In this document: one piece after another, positions 44,000-56,324 of the stretch
Numbering within the stretch: position 1 is the first letter of the stretch
How the letters are laid out: every line of letters begins with the position of its first letter
From: Hymenopellis radicata
Taxonomy: Eukaryota > Basidiomycota > Agaricomycetes > Agaricales > Physalacriaceae
NCBI GenBank assembly: GCA_015501595.1
Contig: JADNRX010000190.1
Coordinates: 42,055-106,054, forward strand
Direction: 5' to 3'
DNA length: 64,000 nucleotides
Notes under the pieces: model-generated
Databases searched by the model: none
The model's input: only the letters and a program-made list of their open reading frames with translations
Told to the model about the DNA's origin: nothing
Position numbers and translations under genes: made by a program

Positions 44000-46900
44000 A
44001 GAACGCGGAAGGTAGACGCACCTTTTTCTTCTCCAGCTCGCTCTCAGCAGCCGCCTCTGCATCGTCGCCGTTCGCCTCCTCGGCTTTTCTCTTCCATCCG
44101 GGCGGTTTTTTCTCCGATCATGCGCTTGTCGCCCGACGCTTGGAGGCGTACTTTTGTCAGATGTAGAGGTCTGGATAGTACGCGAGTCAGACGACGCGAT
44201 GGATGAGTAGGGAAGACGTACTGGGTTATGCGAGCACCGATGGTACCCTACAGCCGCTTCTTTGGTGATGACATGGTCGTGGTAGCGGCGGTTAAGCGAG
44301 TCTTTGTGCCTGCTCCACGTAGTGCAAGTCGGCAGCTTTTCCCTCTACCCGGCCGGGCGATGGATGCGACGGTGATAGAACAAAAGACGGATGCGCGCCA
44401 TGGAGGTACGAGGTAAACCAATGCGCGCGTCATCGGTATCCATTTTGGGGTCGCGCTGATTGTATGGAGATTCCCGAGCTTCACCTCAGACTATTTCTCT
44501 GTATTACGCGTAGTAATTGTGCTTACCCCTCCTCAATGTTACTAGGGGCGTTGACATCGGTTGTGATATTGCCCGTGCGCGTCGTGTCATGTCGCCGTCG
44601 AAAACAATAAGCCATGTATTGAGGAGGATTGGTTTTAGATCACGCATGGTCTCGTTCTTGGACCTCGTTAAAGGTATACCAAAAAATGATGTCCCACTTT
44701 CACTTCCATGAGGCACCCGTTCCGATAAGCCAAGTCACCTCGAGGCGAGCTCTCAATCAAGTAGACTTGAACTTCCTCCCACTCACGTCATGAGAACCCG
44801 TCCGCATAAACGCAAATAGTGGCATAGACCCATTCGCGCCAGGTTCAATATCTCTCCCAAGTCCGCAGTCGCATGAAAGAGACGCCGAATCGCTTCCTCG
44901 AGACACAGAGTTCGATACTATCGAACTCTGTGTCCGGAACGGCGCCTCATAATGAAACGCTCGTCCCAATTTTTTGGGGGTTTTGATATGTAAAACGTTA
45001 GTGAGTACTGCATGCACTACGTGGATTGACTTGGCTGCTTATTTCATTCTGGCTAGTCGCGAAATGTGAAGGGGATACGACGCCATTTATCCTACCGGAA
45101 CGGCGCCTAATCATCTCTTCGATGGCATTAAGTCTTCATTTTTGGTGTGCATTTAACAAGGAAGGGGGTACTTCAATATATTCTGCGGCAGACTTGTCTG
45201 CTCAGTGCTGAGGAACAACGATCTCATCCCTCTTCCCATGCTCGCGCTTATCCTACGCATACGATACCATGTGCCCTGTTAGACGACGTAGCTGCGGCAG
45301 GTGTTTAAATCGTACATGGGCATTGCCATTATGAGCGTCACGCCCCGCTACCAAAAACAGTGCGCCAACCTATGCATCTCTCTATCGATTATTTATAGCA
45401 GTCTCAAGAAGTATAACTAAACGCGTCTTCCAGCAGTGTGTAGCGGCAGCGTGTCTCTAGGTAATCCCCGGGACGCTCCCGGCGGGGGAGTAGACCGTGG
45501 TGGCGACGATGGGCGTGAGTACACGTAGGAGAGACGAGGAGCCTTCTTCGCGGAACATCTGGTGGTGAGGATGAGGAGAAGGAGACGACTCGGTGGAAGA
45601 GGAAGACGTACTCTTGAACCTCTTCTCTGGGGGCATACTCCCGGCAAGGCCAGTCTCCACGCTTCCCCGCTTCAAGCCGCGTACACCCGCCGTGCGGCCC
45701 ACCGTCTTCTTCAGACTCTCGTCGCCCGACGCGTGGAGGCGGAATCTAGAGGTCTGGATAGTACGCGAGTGAGACGACGCGATGGATGAGTACGTACTGG
45801 GTTATGCTACAGCGATGGTACCCTACAGCCGCTTCTTTGGTGATGACTGGTCGTGGTATACTTCTCCACGTAGTCCAAGTCGGCTGCTTTTGCGTCTACC
45901 CGGCCGGGTGATGGACGCGACGGTGATAGAACAAAAGACGTATGCGCGCCATGGAGGTACGAGGTAAACCAACGCGCGCGTCATCGGTATCCATTTTGGG
46001 GTCGCGCTGATTGTATGGGGATATTCCCGAGTTCACCTCAGACTGCTTTGTCTCCGTCCTACGCGTAGCGACCGTGTTTAATCCTCCTCAATATTACTAG
46101 GGGAGCTGTACTCGGTTATGATATGGCCTGTGCGCGGCTGTGTAATGTCGCCGTCGAAAACAAAAGAATCCATCTGCCCGGCCCTGCCAAAAGTGAACTA
46201 ATGAAGTCAACGCATATAGAGACGCCATATCCGGTAGGACACGGCGCCTTCTCTTCAACCAAAGTTCAGACAGTGGGCTACGATCAGAATCAAGGCATCT
46301 CTGTTCGTTGATTCAATGAGTACCTCCAAGAACAACACCATGCGCGATATAAGACCAATCGACGAACCAATCCTCCTACAGATGAAGACGAACACTGAGC
46401 TAAGTAGTGCCGCAGAAGGAACCCTGTACTCGTTAATGTTACACCAAAGTAATGCTCTCCACCTCTCACTTTCGTATCAGGCGCCATTCCGATATTCTTC
46501 GCATTTGGGTACTAGGCAGAATAAGCAACAGGGAATTGCACAAGGCACGCCACAACGGAGTGACTTTGTACTCATTAACGTCGTCAGAGTTGTACACACT
46601 GAAATCCAAAAATACAATGTCAACTCCAGCTGCACGAGGCACCCGTGCCGCTAAGCCAAGTCGCCTCGAGTCGAGGAGAGCTCTCGTTGCAATAGATAAC
46701 TTCCTCCCACTCACGTCACGAGAACACGTCCGCGTAAACGCCAATAGTGGCATACACCCAATTCGCGCCGTTTCCAATCGAACAAGTCACCCCCAAGTTC
46801 GTCGCATGAAAGAGAGGACGAATCACACCTTGCTTCCTCGAGACACAGACTTCGATAGGTCAGAGAATTACACATGGTGCAAGAAGACAGCAAGAAGAGC

Positions 46901-47217
46901 CTGGTATACCGAGCCGGAAACTAAAATGAAAAAAAGTCTTTCCTTGAAGCACTGCCAACGAAGCAATCGTTCCGGTAGGACATACGGCCTCTGTCACCTG
47001 CAATGAGAATGCGAGAACACGACGCATCTTCAATCTGATTTCCACAAAAAAGCCACCGGCACATGCATGAGGCGCAGTTCCGATAGGACAAGCGGCCTCG
47101 CAGAAGACACAGAACTAGGAACGATTTCGAGGAGGGTGCATTGAGGAAGAGTCAAGGCCAGACGGGTACCGGTACGGCTGTCCAGAGACGGCAGCTGGAC
47201 AAGGAAAGTGTGCGCCA
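44000..47217. repeat. Block 6 of the dispersed motif-bearing repeat family
   Basis: Modules appear in both orders. Motifs lie at 44710-44741 (minus), 45079-45108 (plus), 46220-46250, 46636-46667, 46966-46991 and 47069-47099 (minus). An internal rearrangement joins minus- and plus-oriented halves near 44930 (the palindromic GAGTTCGATACTATCGAACTC at about 44908-44928). The 'CTACCCGGCCGGG.GATGGA.GCGACGG' module occurs twice (about 44344 and 45896). No intact gene. Confidence 0.75.
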
Positions 47218-47547
47218 TCTACATCAGCAAGACGACCTGCGACTTGTTGCCTTTTTGGGACTTGTTGGCTTGTTGGGCAAAAATGGGCCTCTGCACCGTG
47301 CCTCAGTGGGCTCCTGTATCCTTAGAATACTCATTTTATGGTATAAATATACTATACATGATTATATGTAACATACAACACAAAATGAAAAAGATCCCCA
47401 GATGAGAGAGACGACGGGGAATTGAACTTGTGGCCTCCGGGGACATGGCTGGTCTACTTGTCGCTTGTCGGCTTTTCTGTACGGAAAAAGCCCAAAAAAG
47501 TTCAAAAAAGTCCCGAAAAGTTGCAGGGTGACTTTGCTGATGTAGAA
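47218..47547. mobile_element. 330-bp MITE-like inverted-repeat element
   Basis: The left end TCTACATCAGCAAGACGACC is matched by the inverse of the right end (TCTACATCAGCAAAGTCACC). Similarity continues through CTGC(G/A)ACTT and GGGACTT for about 50 bp. It sits inside a motif-family block, where related copies lack it. The middle is AT-rich and non-coding. Confidence 0.6.
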
Positions 47548-50500
47548 GACGTGCTAGCATGATGGTCTAGGCGAATGTGCGGAGATGATGCAGTGTCGGC
47601 GAGCGCACCGAAGATTTCTGAGAGGATTTCCTTGGGCAGGAGATCTATAAAATGTGCGGTGTCCAGACTTTGTAAATGAAGGAATGACTTTTTGAGGAAT
47701 GTTATAAGATGAGTTTAAATCACCTGGGGCCGCAGCCTCAAACATTTTCAGTCGGAGATTAAATATACCCATGTTTATTGTCCTTCATCGCATTCTGGCT
47801 TGCTTCAACGCGCACTGTACCGCCCGTTTCAAAATACCATGAAACTCCTGCGTGTTAATACCAATCTACTGGTGGGAACTTCGCTCTGGCTATCACTCTT
47901 CGCGACGGTTTCTTGTGCGCGTCCTTCTCTGTCAGACAGACGTCTGTGCGTCTGTGCGTGCTCATGCGATGCGACCACTGCATGTCCTTCGTCCATTCTC
48001 CAACCTTCCATTTGCTTCCTAGTTCCCTCTTTACCAAGTCTGTGCGGAAGGCGACTAATGACACCTACTCGTGTATTCGGACCGTGGCCTCTTGTCCTAA
48101 CGGATATGGCACCTCTATGTGTTCATTGTGGGTATTTTTACATGGGCAGGTTGAAATCAGGCCCGGGCGCCATGTCCATGCGGCGGACGCGATTACGAGA
48201 CACGGTGCTCCTCCTACTCTCGGTTTGAGCGAGTAACTGCGTTTATTCCCGATGCTTCGCCTTAGTTCTGTGTTTAACTCCTCTTGACCCGCGAGGGCGC
48301 TCGTAGCCTCATGATGGACGTAGCGTTAGGCGGACTCTCATGGCGTGAATGGGAGGAGGTTGTCTATTGAGCGAACTCCCTCGACTCGAGGCCCTGGCTT
48401 ATCGGAACGGCGCCTCATGCGAAGCGCGGATCCCTCTTTTTTGGGTCTTGGTAGTGAGTACTGCATGCACTACGCGGATTGACTTGGCTGCTTGTTCAAT
48501 TCTGGCTGGTAGCGAAATGTGAAGGGGATTCGAGGCCACTTGTCCTGCCGGAACGGCGCCTAATGGTTTCTTTCATGACACCATTTTTGTGGGCATTTAA
48601 CAAGGAAAGGGTTGCTTCAATATATTCTGCGGCGGACTTCTCTCCTCAGTGCTTGAGGAACAACGATCTCGTCCGCTTGCCATGCTCGCGCTTCTACAGA
48701 TACGATACCTGAGTATCAAGCACCGGATCATCTCTTCCTCAGATGACGCGGCTGCGGTAGGTGTTCCCGCTAGCAAAATAGTGCGCCGACCAACGAATCT
48801 CTCTATCGATTCTTGTTTGGAATGTACACGGTCCCAAGAAGTATAAGGAAACGCGTCTTCCAGCAGTGTGTACCGGCAGCGTGTCTCTAGGTAATCCCCG
48901 GGACGCTCGCAGCGGGGGAGCAGACAGTGGTGGCGACGGTGGGCGTGACTACACGTAGGAGACGAAGTGCCTTCTTCGCGGACCGTCTGGCGGTGTGGAT
49001 GCGGAGGAGGGGATATGGTGGAGGAGGTGGAAGAGGAAGACGCGAGTCTCCCCGCTTCGCCGCTCTGATCAGCTGAGGGAGGAAGAAGACGGGGAAGAGG
49101 AATGCACCTTGCCCATGGTGTAGGACATCTTGCGCACCGTCTCCTCTAGGGGACTGCATACGCGAGTGAGAGACGACGCGATGCGTGAGTAGGAAGACGT
49201 ACCCGGTTATGCTACCAGCGATGGTAGCACGGGTACGGCCGCTTCTTTGGCGGTACCAAGCACCCTGCTCCACGTAGTCCAAGTCGCTCGCCTTTGCCTC
49301 TACCGGGCCGGGTGATGCATGCGACGGTGATTGATCAAAAGACAGCAAACCAAGTTGCAACGTGTTATTAGAAACCTCGGAGATCAGCAATTTTTATATC
49401 ATTCCGTATCCGAGTCGTGGTAATGGACGGGGCTGAACCACTGAGGTATCCTCTTCACCCAAAAGCAAAAGGAATCGGAGCCCATCCTGCACGATTGTTG
49501 GGCCATGTTGGAAACAAAAAAAGCGAATTCGGCGTGCCAGACACGAAAAAGAAATTCCTTTTTCGTCGATAAAGACAAATGGAGGTGCAATATCCGGTAG
49601 GACAAGTCGCCTCGTATCTCTTTCACATTTTTCTCCTAGCCAGAAATGTAGGCCTCACTAACATCATCAGAGGTGTACATATTTAAAGCCAAAAATAAAT
49701 CCTGCAGCCTTCCATCTGCTAATTTACGAGGCGCCCGTTCCGATAAGCCAAGGCGCCTCGCATTCTCATGTAATAGTAGCCAACTTCTTCCCACTCAGAT
49801 CACGAGAACTGTTCGCCTAATCGCAAACTGGCCATTGGCATCCCTCTATCCACGACGATTGCTTCCTCGAAGACACAGACTTCGGTAGGTCAAAGAATTA
49901 CACATGGTGCAAGAAGATAGGAAGAAGAGCCTGGTATATCGAGCTATGCGAGCAGAGACTAAAATGAAAAAAAAATTGTTGGACACACCCTACGAAGCAA
50001 TCATTCCGGTAGGACATACAGCCTCTGTCACCTGCAATGAGAATGTGAGAAGGCGACGAATCTTCAATCCGATTTCCACAAAAGGAACACATTCCTCGCC
50101 TATGAGGCACATTTCCGATAGGACAAGTGGCCTCGCAGAAGACACAGAACGAGGAACAGTTTTGAGGTGGGCGTGTTGAGGAAGGTCCGAGAACATGTCG
50201 TAAACACAGCAGTTGTCCAGTTAGCGAAGCGTCAACATTGGGGCAGTAAGACAGAGCCAAGAGTATCCCGAGGACGAAGAGCACATCGCGATCGCGCGCC
50301 TTGTCCTGGCGCGCATACGCAAGAAGGAAAGGAGCACAGCCTCTGGAAACTTTCGATCGGAGATTGAATTTCACGGCCGGCCTATGGCAAAAAAATCGGG
50401 TGCAGCATTATTGAGGCGCCATATCCGCCAAGACAAGCGGAACTCGCAAGTATTTCACCCGGCTTGACTACAGTGACTCGCTGTCAATTTACGTCCCACC

Positions 50501-53123
50501 CGACAGGATTTGATCGTGCAGGAAGTGTCTTCCAGAGCGCGTTCCACTGTCAAGTTGGGGAGCTCATCCTCTTCTAATGCCTGAGGGTCTTCTCAGTGAG
50601 TGTCCTGGACATGGCTGATGGGAGACGAGTTGGCCATTCCCTCCCATTCCTTCTGCTCATCCGCGAGTAGCGATAATAGATGGCGAAATCAATGCATTTT
50701 GTTAGGACTACGACAAGGCGAGTATATTGTATCGGCACGCAGTGCCTACGTCGAATCTTGGTGTCGTCAAAAGAAGGCATTCGGGCATCACTGACAATCT
50801 AGTCTGATGTCAAGTTGAGTTGTTTTGAAAAATGATAACGTACCGTCGCACACGGACAGAATGGAAACGCGAATTCAAGGAGAGGTGATCGAGAGGGACA
50901 TATCTTGGTAAATCAAGCGGGGCGATGGCGACAGTTCCCGCGGTGAAATGGGTTACGAATCTGATATCCCGCTCACATTAGGAGAATTTGTCTACCAATT
51001 CGATTTTGACGTTCCATGGCACAAGAAAGCGACACTCGAAGAGGTATGACGGTCCCCCAAGCAATATAAATAAAATAAATTGCACCGAGGGTAAGCCACT
51101 CCGCCAGGCCTACACTCGAGCTATGTACGCAGACCTAAAAACAACGCAAGAGAAAGTGCGTTACTGAGCCGCCGATCTGATAGGACAGGTCGCCTCTCCA
51201 CTACAGCCTACTCCGCATACAAATTGAAACAGTCGACTGAGGATTAAATGACCGACCTGGTCTGCAAAAATGTTTTCGACGCATTCAACTTACGAGCCCC
51301 CTTTCAGATAGGACAAGTGGCCCCAGCGAAGGAAATAGAGGAACCTTGTTGAATGCTTTCAGAGGGGACACAGGCAGGACACGGCACGACTTACCAATAA
51401 ACGTGTTGCTGCGTACTGACGGAATCTGGAGCCAGTACAAGAAGCGCATCTACCTACTAAAAACAAGAGTTTTTCCTTGCACGAAGATGCGTCTTCCAGC
51501 GTTAGGCACAAAGAAAAGCGACGCAAGAAGAAAAGGAGCACAGCCTCCGAAATTTTTTAGCAGAGATTGACTGTCGCCTCTTCCTGTAAAAAGTGATGAG
51601 AATGCGACATCGTCGCTGATCAAGAGACCATATCCAGTGGACCATGGGGCCTCGGAGGGATACATACCACCCGGTGTGTGATTCACAACCAGTGTTAATC
51701 CGACTGGAACGTGGTCGACTCGAACGCTGTGCCCAGATGCCCAGTCGTAGTTCCAACTTGAACCTGTCAACTCTCCGCCAGAGGGAGCGCTGACACCCCG
51801 AGCCTGCACAACCACCAAGGCACGAAATGGGTACCGTCCATGAAAAAAAAGCTTTATCGATACATGATCGACGCACCTTTCCGGTAGGACAAGTGGCCAC
51901 CGAATCTTCGAGGATACCTACTGTCCTTACTTGTGCAAGGCGAGAGCTGGCCTTCTCTAAGATGAAATGGGAGATTACACTTTCCCCTACGCTGTCGGTC
52001 CGGAGTATGAGTCTCTTGTTGACAAAAAGAACGCGATCAAGGATGCAACGTGAGCCTATGCCACTAGGCCAAATGCGCTCGAAGATTCGGCTAGTCTCGG
52101 CCGTGGAAAGCGAAGAACCAACTTCATTCATATTATCTGTACGGTCGATAATAGGACCACGCGACTACGCCCAGTGGCCTCGACGGAATATAAGAGCTTC
52201 TTTATGAGGAGAAGATGCACCGGCATGACCGCTAGTCTGCCTAGCGCACAAACCTACGATAAGCTGACCTACACAGCGTAAGAGCTTGGAGATGGAAAGA
52301 CGGAGAACATGACACCAGGGGCATTGGGCATTTCTGACGTCTTAGGCGTACAAGGACGGGAAGACGTAGATCCCCACCGGTTATGCAAAGGGAGAGCCAG
52401 CGTTCTACTGAGCAGAGTATCACGCCGCGGATGGGTATATATTCCTGCTTATAAGCGAGCGGACTGGAAACTGGTGGCTGGGATGAAAGATACGGACACA
52501 CCACGCAAATCGGGGAGGTATACCGGTATGTGCATGCAGAACTAGATATCCAATCCGTCCTAGCAACACAATGTTAGGCGCAAAAGGAAGGAGAGAGTAA
52601 AAAAGCACAGCGTCGTCGTGCCTGACTTCAACCTTCCCATGTAAAAGGGCAGGCATCCAGCGCCATATAGAGGTGCCATTTCCGTTAGGACAAGGGGCCA
52701 CAGCCCGTTAGTCGCCTTCGGTACAGCCTTGGTAAACAGGGAACTTGCAAAGGATGTGATGGAGGAGAATGAACGCAGGAAATCCAGTCTCCTCGCATAA
52801 GCGCGCATAGATGAATTGCACAGAGACGTCTGTCTGACAGCGAAGGAGACGCACAAGAAACCGTCGCAAAAAGTGAGAGCCAGCGCGTTCTCTAGCAGGG
52901 TACCATTATCACGCAGAAGTTTCTTGTCATTAAGCCTCGGTGGGTACGTTGCTAGTAAAAGCGAGCTGGAATGGGACGAAGGTAGGTAGGGACGAGGCTT
53001 GAACGCGGAAGAAAAGCCGAAACACGGAATATTCAATCTCCGACTGAAAATGTCTCAAGCTGCAGCCCCAGGTGCACCATCCTTCTCCAAGAAGCTATTC
53101 CATTCTTTTAAAATACTCCTGAA
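47548..53123. repeat. Block 7 of the dispersed motif-bearing repeat family
   Basis: The longest block. Plus motifs: 48084-48115, 48388-48416, 48532-48562. Minus motifs: 49582-49613, 49728-49759, 50001-50025, 50104-50134, 50413-50445, 51166-51196, 51294-51323, 51624-51653, 51871-51900, 52052-52080 and 52670-52700, plus a weak one near 52150. Head-to-head junctions occur near 47745-47770 and 53030-53050. The right end leads directly into the F-box-like start at 53124. Frames such as 49898-50374 and 51502-52131 (minus) contain the motif translated as ATCPIG or ATCPTG, but similar frames in other copies are broken. Confidence 0.75.
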
Positions 53124-53650
53124 ATGGACGCCATACCAAACGAAATCCTCTCAGAAATATTCGGTGCGCTCGCCGACATCACTTCGCCCCCCTGCATCAT
53201 CTGCACGCCCTCCTTCTCTGAATGCTTACATTCTGTACGGAACAGTGCGAGTCCTTACGTTACATGGTAAGGCGCTGGAGACCCTCATCCTACATCAAGT
53301 ATCCCGGCTGGCGTATACAGGGACTCTTACACTCTCCCGCGCATTTGTACTTCCCCATGTCAGGAGCCGTCATATCTCTTCCGGAGTCGGACGTGGGGGA
53401 TCTTCTGCTTTTCGATGTCCTTGAAGCCTTGACGCTGGCTTCCCTCCACAGTCTTGATCTCCATACTTTGCAGGAGTGGCCTACGGTGTCCACCTCTGCA
53501 TTCTTTACCGGCTCTACATGCAGGTTCAACACTCTCCATCTACGTCTACCACATGTCACATCGCACGTCCTTAGTGTGCTCGTGCAGTGCGACGGGACGC
53601 TGATGGATATCAATCTGCTTGGATCCAGTAAATTCATGGACTTACTTTAA
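53124..53650 (+). pseudogene. F-box/LRR-like gene, short and probably broken
   Basis: ATG at 53124 gives MDAIPNEILSEIFGALAD, a typical basidiomycete F-box N-terminus. The downstream frame (to the stop at 53650) gives PSSYIKYPGWRIQG, then a leucine-patterned region (LFDVLEALTLASLHSLDLHT, and HLRLPHVTSHVLSVLVQ) like the LRR part of fungal F-box proteins. F-box proteins normally link substrates to SCF ubiquitin ligases. The two frames differ in phase. The obvious intron (GTAAGG..TATACAG, 54 nt) does not restore it, and the protein would be far shorter than usual. The same start codon context heads the repeat copies, so this may be the source or a relic of the family's captured gene. Confidence 0.5.
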
Positions 53651-53776
53651 GAAATGAAGGCTACGGCCTCACGCTTAAATGCCAACGTGTTAAGAATTGT
53701 TTAAGATTGTTTAAGGCTACACGTACATGCACACTCTGTTGTCATCCCTGAGGCAGACACTTAACGCATGCTTCAA

Positions 53777-53844
53777 CGTCTCGCTTAACTCGCCGTCTCG
53801 CTTAACCCGCCGTCTCGCTTAACCCGCCATCTCGCTTAACCTGC
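53777..53844 (+). repeat. 17-bp minisatellite, four units
   Basis: Four units of CGTCTCGCTTAACCCGC with one or two changes each, in a segment rich in TTAAG/CTTAA words. Confidence 0.9.
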
Positions 53845-54241
53845 CGTCTTAAGATCTTAACTCACTCAGCACGAACCAACTGCTTAATCTAACACTCGAA
53901 GGCTTAAGCAAATTTTAAGATCTTAAGTGATCATACAAGGTATTGACATATGCACGGTGCATAGAATATCACTCGTCCATCACAACATCATCGGAGTCGA
54001 GCCTTTCCGTGACCATGTACCATCCCTTACCCAACTTCGTCGACGAGACAACCTTCGGTCCTCTGTATCTGTCCGTCAGACTGACAAGAACTTGTTTAAG
54101 GACGGGATGCACGTACGTCTTCTTCACATCCGTCACTGCTGATTTACGACTGCTGCGGCGAGGTGCTGAGTTGACCTGTGTTCTAGCCGTTGGCGCATCG
54201 TTCTCGGTATTGGTGGTCCTACCGGTATCATCAGAACAGTT

Positions 54242-56324
54242 CTAGTGTTGAATCAGAGCACATGCTACGAACCCTTTGCCATTCTTATTACCACGAGGCT
54301 TCTTCGGGGCCTTGGTTGGTTCGGTACTGTCATCGGATCCTCGGTGCCTCTTTGATGATGCCTTCGCACCATCCTTGTCTGTAATTCTGGTCAACAAGCG
54401 ACCCAATCTAAGCAAGCTAGAACACATACCTTTCTTTGCCTCCTTATGTACCTCAGTCATTCCTACTTCCTCGCCGCCAGACGGGTTATCTCTATTGATC
54501 TGCGGAGCGAGGTTGGCGAGCATGGGCCGTGTCACGGTGTCAACTAAGAGAAGTATTAGAACTGCTTTTGCAACGAATAGTCTTAACCTACTAGATACTG
54601 GGGATGGTGCATCTATCGGTCCATCGGGCTCCGCCCCCGTCACCTCTGGTTCATCGGGCTTCGCGTCGCTCCCGGTGTTCCTTCCATCCGGGGCTGGACC
54701 CTCCACTTCCTTGACAAGCGTCTCCTCATTGACAAGCGGGTCCTCTACGAGTCTGTTAGCATACACTGTACTGTGTGAAGAGTTAGATGAACATACTGGT
54801 TCCTGATAGTTTCCCCGCTTCATCCTTCAACATACTGTCTGTCTCAGCATGACCGTCTGTTGGCATTGTCAGTGGAAACGACTCCATACATCAAAGAATG
54901 ACATACCGTGTACTTCTGCAATGGGCACCTCGAAGAGCTGGAAGCCTGCAGGAAGATCAGAGAAGAGGTTGAAAAGATCATACAGCGTTTGAATGGGTAG
55001 AACCGCCGGATCAGCAACAACAACAGCCGCGGGCAAGGTCGAAGAGAAGTTGACATCTTCCCACGGGATCGGACCGATGTTTGGGAGTGCAGTCTTGGCA
55101 CGGTACATCACATAGTCTGTAGAAAAACATCAGCTATTGCACAGGCTTGTAGCTGCTCACATACCCCATTGAGCCTGAGTGAAGAGGCCAAGAAGTTGAC
55201 GAAGTTGAGCTGGCGTCATGGTGTCAAGATTATAGCTCGTAGCGGGGAAGATTGGGCATCCGGACGGAAGACACTGGAAGGACTTCTGAGCATCGGTCAA
55301 AATCATCGGCTTAATGGAGGCATCAACTACGAATATGTTAGTAGACTGATGATGCAGATAATGAGAGAGTCTTACGTGGTATACAAGCTCTGGCATACTC
55401 TTTCCACGGGACACTGATATTATTCTTGAAGTCCGACATGTAGTTTGCGAAGGCTGGCTGGTCATCCGCGGCACGAATATCGATACTACATTCCAGTAAG
55501 ACACTGCAAAGATTCAAGCACAAGAGGCACATACGTTCCAAGCTTCAGCTTATCTGTGCCGACCTCCCGATACGCATAAAGGACATTCATGGCAATCGAA
55601 CCAAACTGATGCGAGCTATATCCCACCAAGCCGACGAGGCTCTCGCGAAGAACAGCTGATAAATCCTTCTGGTTCCTACACTAGAATCAGAGCAGCTCGA
55701 CTGAGAGGAGGAAGCAAGCGGATGCGTACTTGGCAACAGCATCTGGGTTGTATTGAGCCTTCGCTTCTAGGTCCTTTGCGCGGGCTTCATATTCACCCTT
55801 GGCGCCACTATCCCACTTCGCCTTCAAGGCCGAAGACAACATAGCGGCATGCTGAGTGTGAGGAATGTTACCGTCACGCCGGGCTTGAGAGACAGAGGTG
55901 TTTATTGCATCCTTTTCTTCCTCTTTGAAGAGCTGAAATGCGGTTGTGGGAGTAGAAGGCAGTTGAAGTAAAGTCTGAGTCACACCAGATGAGGGCGATG
56001 CTTGAGCGGCGCGACCAAGGTCCAAGAGTGCCTTTCGCTTTTCCTGATGCTTCCGGTTTCGGAATGCATCTGCAACGGCCTATCGAGGAGGTAAGTTTGA
56101 TAGAGATGAATATATGTATACAGTACGTATCTGTCGCCATATGAGGAGGTCATCGCCTGCAGAACCCCGAACTTCGTCTCCCATTCACGCTTCCTGTCTT
56201 CAACCCATTCCTTGAGAGCCTTGGCATCCTGGGGTGGTGTGGCGAGCTTGTTAACGTACTCAGAGAGAATCGGCTTGAGCCAGGTAAGCTGCACCGCTGG
56301 AAGACAGGATGGGCGCCCAGACAT
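54242..56324 (-). CDS. Uncharacterised multi-exon fungal protein
   Basis: Start MSGRPSCLPAVQLTWLKPIL at 56324. Exon 1 continues EYVNKLATPPQDAKALKEW and ends near 56118. After an intron come AVADAFRNRKHQEKRKALLD and a charged helical region (FQLFKEEEKDAINTSVSQAR, then ALKAKWDSGAKGEYEARAKD). Further exons encode LVGYSSHQFGSIAMNVLYAY, PAFANYMSDFKNNISVPWKE, LDTMTPAQLRQLLGLFTQAQ, IGPIPWEDVNFSSTLPAAVV and FSDLPAGFQLFEVPIAEVH. The C-terminal exons are Glu/Pro-rich with a basic patch (KAPKKPRGNKNGKG) that could be a nuclear signal. All introns are short GT..AG. The helical segment loosely resembles an HMG-box-type helix, but I would not assign a function. Splice consistency over seven or eight exons makes the gene real. 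Confidence 0.7.

Noticed and set aside
47415..47445. tRNA T-loop-like GTTCAATTCCCC on the minus strand
   Set aside because: The flanking bases do not pair as a T-arm and no matching acceptor or D-arm exists. It lies inside the 47218-47547 MITE-like element.
49898..50374. 158-codon minus frame with CEATCPIG and several Cys residues, considered as a secreted Cys-rich protein
   Set aside because: Homologous positions in other repeat blocks are broken by stops and indels, and the frame ends in low-quality sequence. It is better explained as translation of the repeat family.
51502..52131. 209-codon minus frame containing ATCPTG and IWPSGIG motifs, considered as a repeat protein gene
   Set aside because: It crosses several family motifs and its counterpart at 14.4-14.8 kb is interrupted by C44 and stops. 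No start context or domain supports it.
53777..53844. Regular spacing of repeats, considered as a CRISPR-like array
   Set aside because: Units are directly adjacent with no spacers. It is a minisatellite in a fungal genome.
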